From Alistipes shahii WAL 8301 (GTDB lineage: Bacteria; Bacteroidota; Bacteroidia; Bacteroidales; Rikenellaceae), in NCBI RefSeq assembly GCF_025145845.1, contig NZ_CP102253.1, positions 186,001-250,000 on the forward strand: DNA of 64,000 nt, in the 5' to 3' direction. Positions 1 through 9,470 of the stretch are shown here, piece by piece. Positions within the stretch are counted from its first letter, which is position 1; each line of letters begins with the position of its first letter. Made by a program: the position numbers and the translations under genes. A model generated the notes under the pieces. The model was given only the letters and a program-made list of their open reading frames with translations. It made no database searches and was not told where the DNA came from.

Positions 1-584
1 ACCTCGTAACTCTGCTCGGCGCTCACGAGCGAATATTCGGCCTCGCTCAACCGTGCGTCGATCATCAGCACGTCGCCCTTGGCGATATAACCCTCCGAAA
101 AGCGGCGGTCGACGACCTCCTTGAGCGAACGGATGATCGCGACATACTGCCGCATCGAGGCGGCATAGAGTTCCACGGCCGAGAGGTTCCAGTAGGCGTA
201 GTCGGCGGCATAGCGCACGTCGAGGCGCGAAAACTCCTCGTCGCACAGCGCGATGCCGTAGTCCAGTTCGGCCTGCCGGGCCGCGGCCCGCACCGCACCG
301 CCGCCGTAGACGGTCTGCACCAGCTGCGGCAGGAGGCTGAACGTCCAGCGTTCCACGCCGTCGAAATGGCGCACGGTCGCCGTGAAACTGCCGTCCATCG
401 CGAGCCGCGGCAAGTAGCCCGTGCGGGCCTGCCCCGCCGTCTCGGCCGCCGCATCGCTCTTCGAGGCGGCGATCTTCAGCTGCCAGCTGTAATCGGCGAC
501 GGCAGCGCGGTAGTCGGCGAGCGAAGTCTGCCCCAGCACCGGGACGCAGAGCCAAAGGGCGATTATCGAAACTGTTATCTTCAT
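1..584 (-). CDS. TolC-family outer membrane efflux channel, 3' part missing
   Basis: The first 194 residues are visible; the gene runs off the window start. It opens with a signal peptide (MKITVSIIALWLCVPVLGQ), followed by long amphipathic helices rich in Ala, Glu and Arg, as in the periplasmic tunnel of TolC/OprM-type channels. The ATG overlaps the stop codon of the upstream RND pump gene (ATGA at 581-584), so the two are probably translationally coupled. By position it is the third component of the tripartite efflux system encoded by the adaptor and pump genes upstream. The family call rests on helical pattern and context rather than on a catalytic motif; the substrate cannot be read from the sequence. 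Confidence 0.82.
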   Translation of the reverse strand, partial: MKITVSIIALWLCVPVLGQTSLADYRAAVADYSWQLKIAASKSDAAAETAGQARTGYLPRLAMDGSFTATVRHFDGVERWTFSLLPQLVQTVYGGGAVRAAARQAELDYGIALCDEEFSRLDVRYAADYAYWNLSAVELYAASMRQYVAIIRSLKEVVDRRFSEGYIAKGDVLMIDARLSEAEYSLVSAEQSYE

Positions 585-3500
585 GGCTTGCGGATATTGT
601 AGAACAGCGCGTAGACCACCGGCAGGACGCAGACCGTCAGCAGCGTGGCGACCAGCAGTCCGCCCATGATCGTGGCGGCCATCGCGCCGAACATCGAGTC
701 GAACAACAGCGGCAGCATGCCCAGAATGGTCGTTCCCGAGGCCATCGCCACCGGGACGATACGGCTGCGCGTCGCAGAGGTCAGGGCCTCGTAGGGGTCT
801 TTGCCCGCGGCCCGCAGCACGCCGATCTGCTCGACGAGCACCACGGCGTTCTTGATGTTCATGCCGACGAGTCCCAGCAACCCCAGCAGGGAGAAAAAGT
901 TGAACACCTTGCCCGTGACGGCCAGTCCCAGCACCACGCCGATGAAGATCAGGGGGATCATCAGCAGAATGACGACCGGCTCGCGGTAGTTGCGCAGCAG
1001 CAGCAGCAGGACGATGAGGATGAGCACCAGCGTCAGCGGCATGTATTCGGCCAGCGCCTCGTTGGACTCCTGCTGGCTCTCCTGCTCGCCGAAGACCTTC
1101 ATCGAGTAGCCTTCGGGAAGTACCACGGCGCGGTCCACCGAATCGCGCAGCGCGGCGAACAACTGCATGGTGTTGACCCCGCGGCCCGGGTCGCATTGGG
1201 CCTTCATCACCCGCTGGCGGTTGAAACGCTTGATGACGCCCGGCCGGAAATCGAAACGGAATCCGTCGGTCGCCTGCTCAATCGAAAAGACCTTGCCCGA
1301 AGGATTGAAGATCGGCAGGGCCTGCAAATTGGTCAGGTTATACGAACCGATGTTCTCGTCTTTCAGAAGGATCGGCATGAACTGGTCGCCCTCGCGGTAT
1401 TCGCCCAGCGTGTAGCCCTGCGTGGCGATGGTGATGCCGCGGGCCATCTGGCTGCGGGTGACGCCGATGCGCTGGCCCTTCATCTGCGAGTAGACCGGCT
1501 GCCACATCGGCACGCGGTTGCCCCAGCCGTTGCGGATGTTTACGGCTCCGGGGGTGTGCCACATCACCTCTTCGGCCCGGGCCGCGAGACGGCGCAGCGT
1601 GTCGACGTCGTCGCCGATGAAGCCGAATTCGATGGCCGCGTCGGGCACGGGCGAGAGCTTGAAGAGCGACGAGCGCAGCCACACGTCGGGAAAATTCGCG
1701 GTGACATAGGCGTTGAAACGCTCCTCGACAGCCTCGGTCTGCCGCTTGTCGTGCAGTTCGACGAGGATGTTGCCGAAATTGGGACGCATCGAGACGCTGC
1801 TGCTGGCCAAGTAATAGCGCGGCGGCGTCGACCCGAGCGTCATCGAGACGGTCTTCACCTCGGGCTGCGCGCGCAGCCACTCCTCCATGGCGAGCAGATT
1901 ACGCTCCGTATCGCGGATATTATACCCGTCGGGCAGCAGCACGTCGGCCCGGAAATAAGGTTTGTCGAGCGACGGAAAGAAGTTCTGGGGCATCAGCCCC
2001 ATGACGACCAGCGACAGGACGAACAGCCCCGCGACCGTCGCCGTGACGGCCCACCGCCACCGCAGCAGGGCGGCCAGCAGGCGGTCGAAGGCGCGGTAGA
2101 AGCGCGTGTCGTAGGGATCGCCGGCGACAGGTTTCACCTTGAGCATGAAATTGCCGAACAGCGGCGTCTGCGTCAGGGCCAGCACCCAGCTCAACAGCAG
2201 CGAGAGGGCCAGCACGACGAACAGCGGCTTGACGATCTCGGCCACCGACGAGGGGGCGAGGTACAGCGGCAGAAACGAGAATATGGCGATCAGCGTGGCC
2301 CCCAGCAGGCTCCACCGCGGGGCGTTGGCTCCGTCAACGACGGCGCTACGGCGTGCCACGCCCCGCAGCATGGCCTGTTGTGCATTGTCGGTGACGACGA
2401 TGGCGTTGTCGACGAGCATGCCCATCGCGATGATGAAACCGGCCAGCGAGGTGCGGTTCAGCCCCTCGCCCAGAAATTGCATCAGGAGCAGCGTGCCGCC
2501 GATCGAGAAGAGCAGCGAACTGCCGATCAGCACCCCGGCGCGGAAGCCCATGACGAGCATGATGATCAGAATGACGATCGCAACCGACTCGGCGAGGTTG
2601 AGAATGAATGTGGAATTGGCCTCCCGGGCGATGCGGTTCTCGGGATAGAGCACCGTCAGCTCCATGCCCAGCGGCATCTGCCGCGTGAGCGAAGCCAGCA
2701 GAGATTCGATCTCCGCACCGGTCTTCACCACGTCGACGCCCTCCTCGGTCGAGACGCCGATGCCCACGGCGCGGCGGCCGTCGACGCGCATCATCGTCTG
2801 CGGCGGCTCGGCGTAGCCCCGCTCGACGCGGGCGATGTCGCCCAGGCGGTACTGTTTGCCCGAAGAGGAGATCAGCAGCTGGTCCGAAAGGTCGTCGAGC
2901 GTCTTGTAGGTTCCGTCCTCGAGAATCTGTATCTGGAGTTTTCCGGCCTGCTTCTCGCCGCTGTCGACGATGGAATTCTGCTGGCCGATGGTCGCGACGA
3001 TAGTTTCGGGACGGATGGCGAAATTGGCCAGCGTCGCCATGCTGACATAGACGTTCACCACGGGCGTCTGTTCGCCGTAAAGGGCCACCTTCTGCACGCC
3101 GTCGACCGTCACGAGCGCCGTTTTGAGCCGCTGCGCCCAGTCGCGCAGTTCGGACCAGGTGAAGCCTCCGTCGACCGAAAGCCCGTAGTAGATGCCGTAC
3201 ACGTCGCCGAAATCGTCGGCGACGGTCACCGCCGAAGCCCCCGCGGGCAGGCGCGGCTGGACGTTGAGCACCTTGCGGCGCAGTTCGTCCCACAATTGCG
3301 GAATTTCGGAGGCGGGTGTGGCCGGGTCCAGTTCGACCTGTATCTTCGAAAGCCCGTAATAGGATTCCGAAGTGATTTTATGCACGCGGCGCATCGACTG
3401 CACCTCGCGTTCGATAGGCTCGGTGACGAGTTCTTCGACCTGCTGCGGCGTAGCCCCGGGATAGGAGCAGACCATCGACGCGATTTTGATCACAAAGGCC

Positions 3501-3613
3501 GAATCCTCTTTCTTTCCCAGCGTGGCGAAGCCCAGCGCTCCCCCGGCCAGCAGGACGAAGAGGAAGAACCAGATCACCTTGGCGCTGCGCAATGAATATT
3601 CGGGCAGGTTCAT
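581..3613 (-). CDS. RND-family efflux pump permease (AcrB/HAE1-like)
   Basis: A 1010-residue inner-membrane protein of the normal length for RND pumps. It has an N-terminal membrane helix (IWFFLFVLLAGGALGF), a large periplasmic domain starting with the typical 'SYPGATPQQVEELVTEPIE' segment, a central block of membrane helices with 'GMLVDNAIVV' (the helix 4 motif with the proton-relay Asp), a second periplasmic domain, and a C-terminal block with 'GLVGMNIKNAVVLVEQ'. Known role of the family: proton-driven export of drugs, metals or lipophilic compounds through a TolC channel. It starts 7 nt after the adaptor stop and overlaps the channel gene by 4 nt. The pumped substrate is unknown. Confidence 0.95.
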   Translation of the reverse strand: MNLPEYSLRSAKVIWFFLFVLLAGGALGFATLGKKEDSAFVIKIASMVCSYPGATPQQVEELVTEPIEREVQSMRRVHKITSESYYGLSKIQVELDPATPASEIPQLWDELRRKVLNVQPRLPAGASAVTVADDFGDVYGIYYGLSVDGGFTWSELRDWAQRLKTALVTVDGVQKVALYGEQTPVVNVYVSMATLANFAIRPETIVATIGQQNSIVDSGEKQAGKLQIQILEDGTYKTLDDLSDQLLISSSGKQYRLGDIARVERGYAEPPQTMMRVDGRRAVGIGVSTEEGVDVVKTGAEIESLLASLTRQMPLGMELTVLYPENRIAREANSTFILNLAESVAIVILIIMLVMGFRAGVLIGSSLLFSIGGTLLLMQFLGEGLNRTSLAGFIIAMGMLVDNAIVVTDNAQQAMLRGVARRSAVVDGANAPRWSLLGATLIAIFSFLPLYLAPSSVAEIVKPLFVVLALSLLLSWVLALTQTPLFGNFMLKVKPVAGDPYDTRFYRAFDRLLAALLRWRWAVTATVAGLFVLSLVVMGLMPQNFFPSLDKPYFRADVLLPDGYNIRDTERNLLAMEEWLRAQPEVKTVSMTLGSTPPRYYLASSSVSMRPNFGNILVELHDKRQTEAVEERFNAYVTANFPDVWLRSSLFKLSPVPDAAIEFGFIGDDVDTLRRLAARAEEVMWHTPGAVNIRNGWGNRVPMWQPVYSQMKGQRIGVTRSQMARGITIATQGYTLGEYREGDQFMPILLKDENIGSYNLTNLQALPIFNPSGKVFSIEQATDGFRFDFRPGVIKRFNRQRVMKAQCDPGRGVNTMQLFAALRDSVDRAVVLPEGYSMKVFGEQESQQESNEALAEYMPLTLVLILIVLLLLLRNYREPVVILLMIPLIFIGVVLGLAVTGKVFNFFSLLGLLGLVGMNIKNAVVLVEQIGVLRAAGKDPYEALTSATRSRIVPVAMASGTTILGMLPLLFDSMFGAMAATIMGGLLVATLLTVCVLPVVYALFYNIRKP

Positions 3614-3620
3614 GGCGGCG

Positions 3621-4649
3621 TCAGTTTAAGATGCGGACCCGTTCGCCCTCGCGCAGCTGGTAAACGCCCGCCGTGACGACCCGTTCGCCGGGCGCAACGC
3701 CGCTGTCGATAACCACCCGGTCGCGGCCGAACAGCTCCCCGAGCGTCACCTCGCGGCGCATGACGCGGTCGCCCGCGCCGACGATCCAGACGTAGGTCCC
3801 GCCCCCGGCCGGGGCGTAGACGGCCGAAACGGGCAGCGACACGGCATCGGGAACGGGATCGGCGCTCAACATGGTGATCGTGCACGACATGCCGGGCGAG
3901 ATGCGGTAACGGGCCGGATCGGGGTTTTCGAGGGTCAGCGACACGGGGAATCCCGAGGCGTCGGACGAGGTTTCGACATACTCTTTCAGGCGGGCCGGAA
4001 TGGCCGCGCCCCGGTAGTTGTCGAACGCGACGGTAAAGCGCGTGGAGCTGTCCCGCAACAGCGGCAGCGCGTTTTCGGGCAGCGTGAACTGGACGGTCGA
4101 GGTGACGGGATTGACCAGCCGGAGAATCGGCTGTCCGGCCTGCACGCGTTCGAAATTATCGACGTACTTGCGCTCGACGACCCCGGCGAACGGAGCCTTC
4201 AGGCGGGTGTCCTTCAGCAGGTCGAGGGTGTTCTCGTAGGTCGAGCGGGCCTGCGCATAGCGCGTCGCGGCCGCTTCGGCCTCCTGCCGCGACACCGCCT
4301 CGTGCTCCAGCAGCCGCTGCATGCGCTGCTGCTGCGAGCGGGTCTCCTCGAAGGCCGAGCGGGTCGCCGCGACCTGCAACTCGATGTCCCGGGGGTCGAG
4401 TTCGGCGAGCAGCTCCCCCTTCTTCACGCCCGCGCCCTGCGAAACGGGCACGTCGAGGACCTGCCCCGCCACCTTGAAGGCGAGGTTCACAGCGTCGTCG
4501 GGAGTAGCCATGCCGGCGAAATCCTTGTCGATAAGTCCCGCGCCGGCAGCCGTCGCCACCTTCACGGGGCGTACCACCGCAGGTGCGGGCGTCTTGCGGG
4601 AACACGCCCCGGCAAGCAGGGCGATCGCTAAAATGGGGATGATTCGCAT
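3621..4649 (-). CDS. RND efflux periplasmic adaptor lipoprotein (membrane fusion protein)
   Basis: 342 residues starting at MRIIPILAIALLAGACSRK, a lipoprotein signal with lipobox AGAC. The frame is open further upstream to 4772, but the added residues look random and run into the preceding gene, so I chose the start at 4649. After the lipid anchor come a half-barrel/lipoyl segment ('GAGVKKGELLAELDPRDIE'), a coiled-coil hairpin rich in Gln, Arg and Glu, then 'KAPFAGVVERKYVDN', the beta-barrel and membrane-proximal domains. The family bridges an RND pump to the outer-membrane channel. It directly precedes the pump (7 nt gap) and follows the DoxX-like gene by 61 nt. Confidence 0.93.
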   Translation of the reverse strand: MRIIPILAIALLAGACSRKTPAPAVVRPVKVATAAGAGLIDKDFAGMATPDDAVNLAFKVAGQVLDVPVSQGAGVKKGELLAELDPRDIELQVAATRSAFEETRSQQQRMQRLLEHEAVSRQEAEAAATRYAQARSTYENTLDLLKDTRLKAPFAGVVERKYVDNFERVQAGQPILRLVNPVTSTVQFTLPENALPLLRDSSTRFTVAFDNYRGAAIPARLKEYVETSSDASGFPVSLTLENPDPARYRISPGMSCTITMLSADPVPDAVSLPVSAVYAPAGGGTYVWIVGAGDRVMRREVTLGELFGRDRVVIDSGVAPGERVVTAGVYQLREGERVRILN

Positions 4650-4710
4650 ACGAAAAAAGTTGACACCGTTTCCGGCGTCAACTTTCATACCAGCGTCCCG
4701 CAGGATGCCC

Positions 4711-5817
4711 CTACGGACGAATATCGCGACAGTTCTTTTTAGAGGTGATGGTTCCGTCGTCCAGCACGACAAGCCCGTTATCGGCGCGGAGCATGGTTTT
4801 CATCGTCGAGGTGTCGATGTTGTAGCACCGCACCTCCACCGTGCCGAACTCGTGCCACGTGACGCCGTAAAGCGGATCGGGCGTCAGGCAGACCACGTGC
4901 GCACCCTCCTCACGGGCGCGCTCCGCAAGCCGGGCCATGCGCCGTGCGCACGAACGCGGCAGGCGGTCGAAAGCCGTGACACAGAGCATGTAAACCCGCC
5001 CCGGCATCGTCAGCACCTCCTCCGTGGCGTCGCCCTCGGCGTCGCGCAGGGCGAATTCGCTCACAAGAGGTCTCACGGCCGGGACTTCGCTCGTGGTGCG
5101 GGTGTCGACCCACTCCCACTTTTCGGCATCCTGCCACTCGGTGTCTTCCAGCGAGAACTCGCGCTCGCGGCCCGTCCGCCTGTTGCGGTATACCAGCACG
5201 GTTTCCGACTCGCCCGGCTCGACGATGGGAGCCTGCATCGCCTCGCGGATATTGACCCCGACCTTATAGGGCAGGAAATCCACGAGCGGCAGGTGGATGT
5301 AACAGTAATAGCCGAGGTACATCGCCAGAAAGAAGAACGTGCAGGTAAGCACGATCTCCAGCGGTTTGAAGGCGAAAATCTTGTCGGGCCGGTAACGCCA
5401 CCACACCACGAAGGCCATCGGCAGCAGCACGACGTTCTTGACGAAAGTCTCCCACGGGGTAAGTTTCAGCGCCTCGCCGAAGCACCCGCAGTCCTCGACG
5501 GGGATGAGCGTGGCGCTCAACAGCGTCAGCAGCGTGAAGAAAACCATCGACAGCACGGCGAAGATCGAAATCAGCCGGATACGGACCTTGAACAGCAGCA
5601 TGCAGCCCATCATCAGCTCCGCGCCGCACAGCCAGATCGAAAAGACCATCGCCCCGGGCTGCAGGTAGTCGAGTCCGTAGATCGAAAGATACTCGTTGAC
5701 CTTCAGCGCCGTGCCCCACGGATCTATCACCTTCGTGAAACCCGAAACGATGAACGTGCAGGCGAGGATCAGCCGGCAGACGTTGGCCGCGATTTTGAAA
5801 GTCCGGGTCTTTCTCAT
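4711..5817 (-). CDS. BT_3928-type DoxX/MauE-like membrane protein
   Basis: 368 residues. The N-terminal half holds four or five membrane helices of the DoxX/MauE type ('RLILACTFIVSGFTKVIDP') and a conserved pair of cysteines in 'VEDCGCFGEAL' (C110, C112). The C-terminal half is soluble and thioredoxin-like in general shape, without an evident CxxC active site. This architecture is typical of a Bacteroidales family annotated as BT_3928 family. A role in envelope redox chemistry or methylamine-dehydrogenase-like electron supply has been suggested for DoxX/MauE relatives but is not established here. Its start overlaps the tmk stop by 4 nt (ATGA), so it is co-transcribed with tmk. Confidence 0.8.
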   Translation of the reverse strand: MRKTRTFKIAANVCRLILACTFIVSGFTKVIDPWGTALKVNEYLSIYGLDYLQPGAMVFSIWLCGAELMMGCMLLFKVRIRLISIFAVLSMVFFTLLTLLSATLIPVEDCGCFGEALKLTPWETFVKNVVLLPMAFVVWWRYRPDKIFAFKPLEIVLTCTFFFLAMYLGYYCYIHLPLVDFLPYKVGVNIREAMQAPIVEPGESETVLVYRNRRTGREREFSLEDTEWQDAEKWEWVDTRTTSEVPAVRPLVSEFALRDAEGDATEEVLTMPGRVYMLCVTAFDRLPRSCARRMARLAERAREEGAHVVCLTPDPLYGVTWHEFGTVEVRCYNIDTSTMKTMLRADNGLVVLDDGTITSKKNCRDIRP

Positions 5818-6500
5818 CGCGCGTCGAGTATCGGGGCCAGCACGGCCCGTATTTTTTCGAAATTATGTTCGGGCGAACCCATCGCCCCCGACGGATCGCT
5901 GCAATCGACCACACGCAGCGAATCGTCCTTCGCCGCGGCGGCGAGGTACACCTCGCGCACGCGCCGTTGCAGGTCGAGAGCGTCTTCGTGAATGTCCCGG
6001 CTGCCTTGCAGGTAGTCGCGGTCGTCTCCCTCGCGGACCTCCGTGAGCTTTCGTTCGGTGAAGGCGAACGGCACGTCGAGGAACAGCGACAGATCGGGGC
6101 GCGGCAGGTCGTTGTAACCGAATTCCAGGTCCAGAATCCACTGCGCGAGGCGGTCGCGCCGCTCGCCGGCAGGTAGTTTCGCACACTGGAAACCCACGTT
6201 CGAATAGACGTAACGGTCGAGGACCACGGCTTTGCCTTCGGCGATCCACGCCCGGATCTGCGGGCCGGCCGCCGCCCGGTCGCCCGCGAAGAGCAGGGCC
6301 ACCAGATAGGGGTCGACTTCGTTCACGCCGCCGAATTCGCCGCGCAGAAAGCGGGCGATCAGTTCGCCGTAGACCGGCGCATCGAAACGCGGAAAATGAA
6401 CGTATTCGCTCTCCACGCCACGTTCTGCGAGCAACTGGCGCAACATCCGGATCTGGGTCGACTTGCCCGCTCCGTCCAAGCCTTCGAGTACGATGAACAT
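5814..6500 (-). CDS. tmk: Thymidylate kinase (dTMP kinase)
   Basis: 228 residues. The P-loop GLDGAGKS lies at residues 7-14 and the DR(Y) motif of nucleotide binding in 'VVLDRYVYSNVGFQ'. The lid region carries arginines ('RKLTEVREGDDRDYLQ'). The enzyme phosphorylates dTMP to dTDP in dTTP synthesis. It is slightly longer than the ~205-residue E. coli enzyme, which is usual in this phylum. The gene lies 19 nt after sufS and overlaps the DoxX-like gene by 4 nt, so it appears to be carried in the suf transcript. Confidence 0.95.
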   Translation of the reverse strand: MFIVLEGLDGAGKSTQIRMLRQLLAERGVESEYVHFPRFDAPVYGELIARFLRGEFGGVNEVDPYLVALLFAGDRAAAGPQIRAWIAEGKAVVLDRYVYSNVGFQCAKLPAGERRDRLAQWILDLEFGYNDLPRPDLSLFLDVPFAFTERKLTEVREGDDRDYLQGSRDIHEDALDLQRRVREVYLAAAAKDDSLRVVDCSDPSGAMGSPEHNFEKIRAVLAPILDAR

Positions 6501-6519
6501 AGGTAGTAGTTTTTAATTT

Positions 6520-7740
6520 TCAGTTGCGCAGCATCTTCACGGCCCGTTCGACCCCGGCGGCCAGCGCATCGGCCTCCGCAAGCGTATTGTACAGCGCGAA
6601 CGAGGCCCGGCACATGCCCGTCGTCCCGTAGTGGTCCATCACCGGCTCGGCGCAGTGCTGGCCCGTGCGGACCGCAATGCCCAGCTTGTCGAGAATCATC
6701 CCCATATCGTAGGGATGCACCCCCTCGACATTGAACGAGAGGATGGCGCATTTGCCGGGCGCCGTGCCGTAAATCCGCAGTCCGCCGATCCCCTCCAGCC
6801 GCTCCGTGGCGCGGCGCAGCAGCGTCTCCTCGTGGGCTTCGATCTCCGCAGGGTCGAACCGCTGCATGAACTTCACCGCCTCGCCCAGTCCGATGGCGCC
6901 CACGAAATTGGCCGTTCCGGCCTCGAATTTCAGCGGCACGGGGGCATAGGTGGTCTTCGCGAACGTCACCGTGTCGACCATGTCACCGCCGCCCATGAAC
7001 GGCGGCATCCGTTCCAGCAGTTCGCGCTTGCCGTACAGCACGCCGATTCCCGTCGGCCCGTAGAGTTTGTGGCCCGAGAAGGCGTAGAAGTCGCAGTCCA
7101 TCGCCCGGACATCGACCCCGCCGTGAACCACGCCCTGACAGCCGTCGACAACGACAACGGCCCCCGCGGTATGCGCCGCTTCGACCACCGTCCGCAGGTC
7201 GGGCCGCGTGCCGAGCGTGTTGGACGCCTGCGTGACGGCCACCACGCGCGTACGTTCGTCCACGAGCGACGGCAGGAGGTCCGTGCGCAGCGCTCCCGCC
7301 TCGTCGAACGGAAGCACGCGGATTTCGGCCCCCTTGCGTTCGGCCAGCATCTGCCACGGCACGATGTTCGAGTGGTGCTCCATCTCGCTGACGAGGATGT
7401 TGTCCCCCGCTCCGACGAAGGCGTCGCCCCAGGCGTAAGCCACCGTGTTGAGCGACGCCGTGGCGCCCGCCGTGAAGACGATCTCCTCCTTCGCGGCCGC
7501 CCCGACGAACGCAGCGATCCGCTCCCGGGCGGCTTCATACAACACCGTCGCCTCCTCCGAGAGGAAATGCACCCCGCGGTGAATGTTGGCGTTCAGCTCC
7601 CGGTGAAGGCGATCGACCGTCTCGATCACCGTCCGGGGTTTCTGGGCCGTAGCCCCGCTGTCGAGGTAAACCAGCGGCTTGCCGTAGACTTCGCGGTGCA
7701 GGATCGGGAACTCCTCCCGTATTTTTTCAACGTCGAACAT
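6520..7740 (-). CDS. sufS: SufS-type cysteine desulfurase
   Basis: 406 residues, a class II cysteine desulfurase. The PLP lysine is K225 in 'FSGHKLYGPTG', with the PLP-ring His in 'SEMEHHSNIVPW'. The sulfur-carrying cysteine is C363 in 'RTGQHCAEP', in the short loop typical of SufS rather than IscS. It takes sulfur from L-cysteine, forms a persulfide and passes it to the SufBCD scaffold. The gene begins 3 nt after sufD. No sufE or sufU is visible next to it, so the sulfur-transfer partner must be encoded elsewhere. Confidence 0.97.
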   Translation of the reverse strand: MFDVEKIREEFPILHREVYGKPLVYLDSGATAQKPRTVIETVDRLHRELNANIHRGVHFLSEEATVLYEAARERIAAFVGAAAKEEIVFTAGATASLNTVAYAWGDAFVGAGDNILVSEMEHHSNIVPWQMLAERKGAEIRVLPFDEAGALRTDLLPSLVDERTRVVAVTQASNTLGTRPDLRTVVEAAHTAGAVVVVDGCQGVVHGGVDVRAMDCDFYAFSGHKLYGPTGIGVLYGKRELLERMPPFMGGGDMVDTVTFAKTTYAPVPLKFEAGTANFVGAIGLGEAVKFMQRFDPAEIEAHEETLLRRATERLEGIGGLRIYGTAPGKCAILSFNVEGVHPYDMGMILDKLGIAVRTGQHCAEPVMDHYGTTGMCRASFALYNTLAEADALAAGVERAVKMLRN

Positions 7741-7743
7741 TTC

Positions 7744-8565
7744 TCACAGGGTTTCGATTTTCGCCGCGGCCCGTTCCAGGATCGCCCCGCACAGCGGCTC
7801 GATGCCGCAGCGGGTCACCACGTCGCCGACGAATCCCTCGATCTGCAACCGCCGGGCCTGGGCTTCGCTCAAACCGCGCTGGCGCATGTAAAGTATCGCC
7901 TCGGCATCCATCTGCCCCACCGTCGCGCCGTGCGAGCATTTCACGTCGTCGGCGTAGATTTCCAGCTGCGGCTGGGTCGTGATGCGGGCCGTCCGGCTCA
8001 ACAGGATGTTGCGGCTCTGCTGCCGGGCGTCGGTGCGCTGGGCGTCGGGGGCCACGTAGACCATTCCGCAGAACTCGCCCACGGCCTGCCCTCCGGCGAC
8101 CCCCTTGACGTAGGAGTCGCTGCGGCAGTCGGCGACGTTGTGCGCCGTGTGCAGTTTCAGCACGCAATGCTCTTCACCCGCGGCGAGGAACACCCCGCCC
8201 AGCTCGTTTTCGGCATCCGCACCGTCGAGGTCGATGCGGTACGAAGCGTTGGCGCTCGACAGCAGCGCCGTCGTCAGGCGGCAGCGGCTGCGGGCGGCCT
8301 GCTTCACCGAGACCTCGGCGAACGCCTCGGCCGTGAACAGTTCGGTCAGCTCCAGCTGCGCCCCTTCGGCCAGCGTCAGCGTCAGCGACGACACGTCGGG
8401 TGCGGTATGCAGCACGACGATCCGCGCCGAAGCGCCCGCCGCGGCCTCCACGCGCAGATGCCGGGGATCGACCGCCGCAAAGGGTTCGGCCTCGGCCCCG
8501 GCGATGCGGAGCACCTCGCCGTCCGCCGCGCGGAACCCGCGGATGATGTCGGGAATCGTCTCCAT
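7744..8565 (-). CDS. sufD: Fe-S cluster assembly scaffold protein SufD
   Basis: 273 residues from the ATG at 8565, which overlaps the sufC stop by one base (TGATG). A GTG at 8568 would add one residue. The right-handed beta-helix core shows alternating short strands, and the C-terminal part has the SufB/SufD signature ('DDVKCSHGATVGQMDAEAIL', then 'MRQRGLSEAQAR'). It is much shorter than E. coli SufD (about 420 residues) because the N-terminal helical domain is reduced, a form common in Bacteroidetes. It forms the SufBC2D complex with its neighbours. Confidence 0.93.
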   Translation of the reverse strand: METIPDIIRGFRAADGEVLRIAGAEAEPFAAVDPRHLRVEAAAGASARIVVLHTAPDVSSLTLTLAEGAQLELTELFTAEAFAEVSVKQAARSRCRLTTALLSSANASYRIDLDGADAENELGGVFLAAGEEHCVLKLHTAHNVADCRSDSYVKGVAGGQAVGEFCGMVYVAPDAQRTDARQQSRNILLSRTARITTQPQLEIYADDVKCSHGATVGQMDAEAILYMRQRGLSEAQARRLQIEGFVGDVVTRCGIEPLCGAILERAAAKIETL

Positions 8566-9317
8566 CACTTGTCGTATTCGTTGATCAGCCAGTCGTACCC
8601 CTCTTTTTCGAGCTTGAGGGCCAGCGACTTGTCGCCCGAATGGATGATGCGGCCCTTGTAGAGCACATGCACCACATCGGGCACGATGTAATCCAGCAGA
8701 CGCTGGTAGTGGGTGATGACCACCGTGGCGTTGTCCGCCCGGTGGAGTTTGGTGACGCCCGTGGCGACGATGCGCAGGGCGTCGATGTCGAGCCCCGAGT
8801 CGGTCTCGTCCAGGATCGCCAGCTTCGGATCGAGCATCGCCATCTGGAAAATCTCGTTCTTCTTCTTCTCGCCGCCCGAGAAGCCTTCGTTCACGGCCCG
8901 CGAGGTGAGTTTCGACGAGAGTTCCACCACGGCGCTCTTCTCGCGCATGAGTTTCAGGAATTCGGCGGCCGAAAGCGGCTCCTCGCCGCGGAACTTGCGC
9001 TGCTCGTTGACGGCCAGCTTCATAAAATTGGCCATCGTGACGCCCGGGATCTCCACCGGATACTGGAAGCCCAGGAACAGCCCCAGCCGTGCCCGGTCCT
9101 CGATGGGCATCGACAGCAGGTCGCGGCCCAGAAACTCGGCCGACCCTTCGGTGACGGTGAACTTTTCATTGCCCGCCAGCACCGACGCCAGCGTCGACTT
9201 GCCCGAACCGTTAGGTCCCATGATGGCATGCACCTCACCGGCCTTCACTTCGAGGTCGATGCCCCGGAGAATCTCCTTGCCGTCGACCGAGGCGTGCAGA
9301 TTTTTTACCTTTAACAT
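8565..9317 (-). CDS. sufC: Fe-S cluster assembly ATPase SufC
   Basis: 250 residues, an ABC-type ATPase. Walker A is GPNGSGKST at residues 34-42, the ABC signature is 'FSGGEKKKNEI', and Walker B is 'LAILDETDSGLD'. The unusual lysine-rich continuation of the signature is diagnostic for SufC rather than for transporter ATPases. It powers conformational change in the SufBCD scaffold. The start is separated from sufB by 153 nt containing a hairpin repeat, whereas it overlaps sufD by one base. Confidence 0.97.
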   Translation of the reverse strand: MLKVKNLHASVDGKEILRGIDLEVKAGEVHAIMGPNGSGKSTLASVLAGNEKFTVTEGSAEFLGRDLLSMPIEDRARLGLFLGFQYPVEIPGVTMANFMKLAVNEQRKFRGEEPLSAAEFLKLMREKSAVVELSSKLTSRAVNEGFSGGEKKKNEIFQMAMLDPKLAILDETDSGLDIDALRIVATGVTKLHRADNATVVITHYQRLLDYIVPDVVHVLYKGRIIHSGDKSLALKLEKEGYDWLINEYDK

Positions 9318-9386
9318 ATCATCAACTTACTATTATTCTCGTTTCCTTTTTTCGCTCTCGCAGGTCGTTTCCACGGCGTTCCGCCG

Positions 9387-9465
9387 TGTTTGCAAGCCTG
9401 ACCCTACCCTAAACCCCTCCCTCGGGAGGGGCTTATCGCATGCGACCGGATTGCAGACGCAAACA
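9387..9465. repeat. Hairpin-containing intergenic element inside the suf operon
   Basis: In the 153-nt sufB-sufC gap, CCCCTCC and GGAGGGG form a strong hairpin at 9414-9431 with a 4-nt loop. It is embedded between an outer inverted pair TGTTTGC (9387-9393) and GCAAACA (9459-9465). There is no T-run on the coding strand right after the hairpin, so it is not a classic terminator. It resembles a small palindromic interspersed repeat or an mRNA processing site. Copy number in the genome cannot be judged from one window. Confidence 0.5.
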
Positions 9466-9470
9466 GCAAA

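Noticed and set aside
3621..4772. Longer N-terminus of the efflux adaptor (to 4772)
   Set aside because: The added 41 residues overlap the DoxX-like gene and precede a clear lipoprotein signal at 4649.
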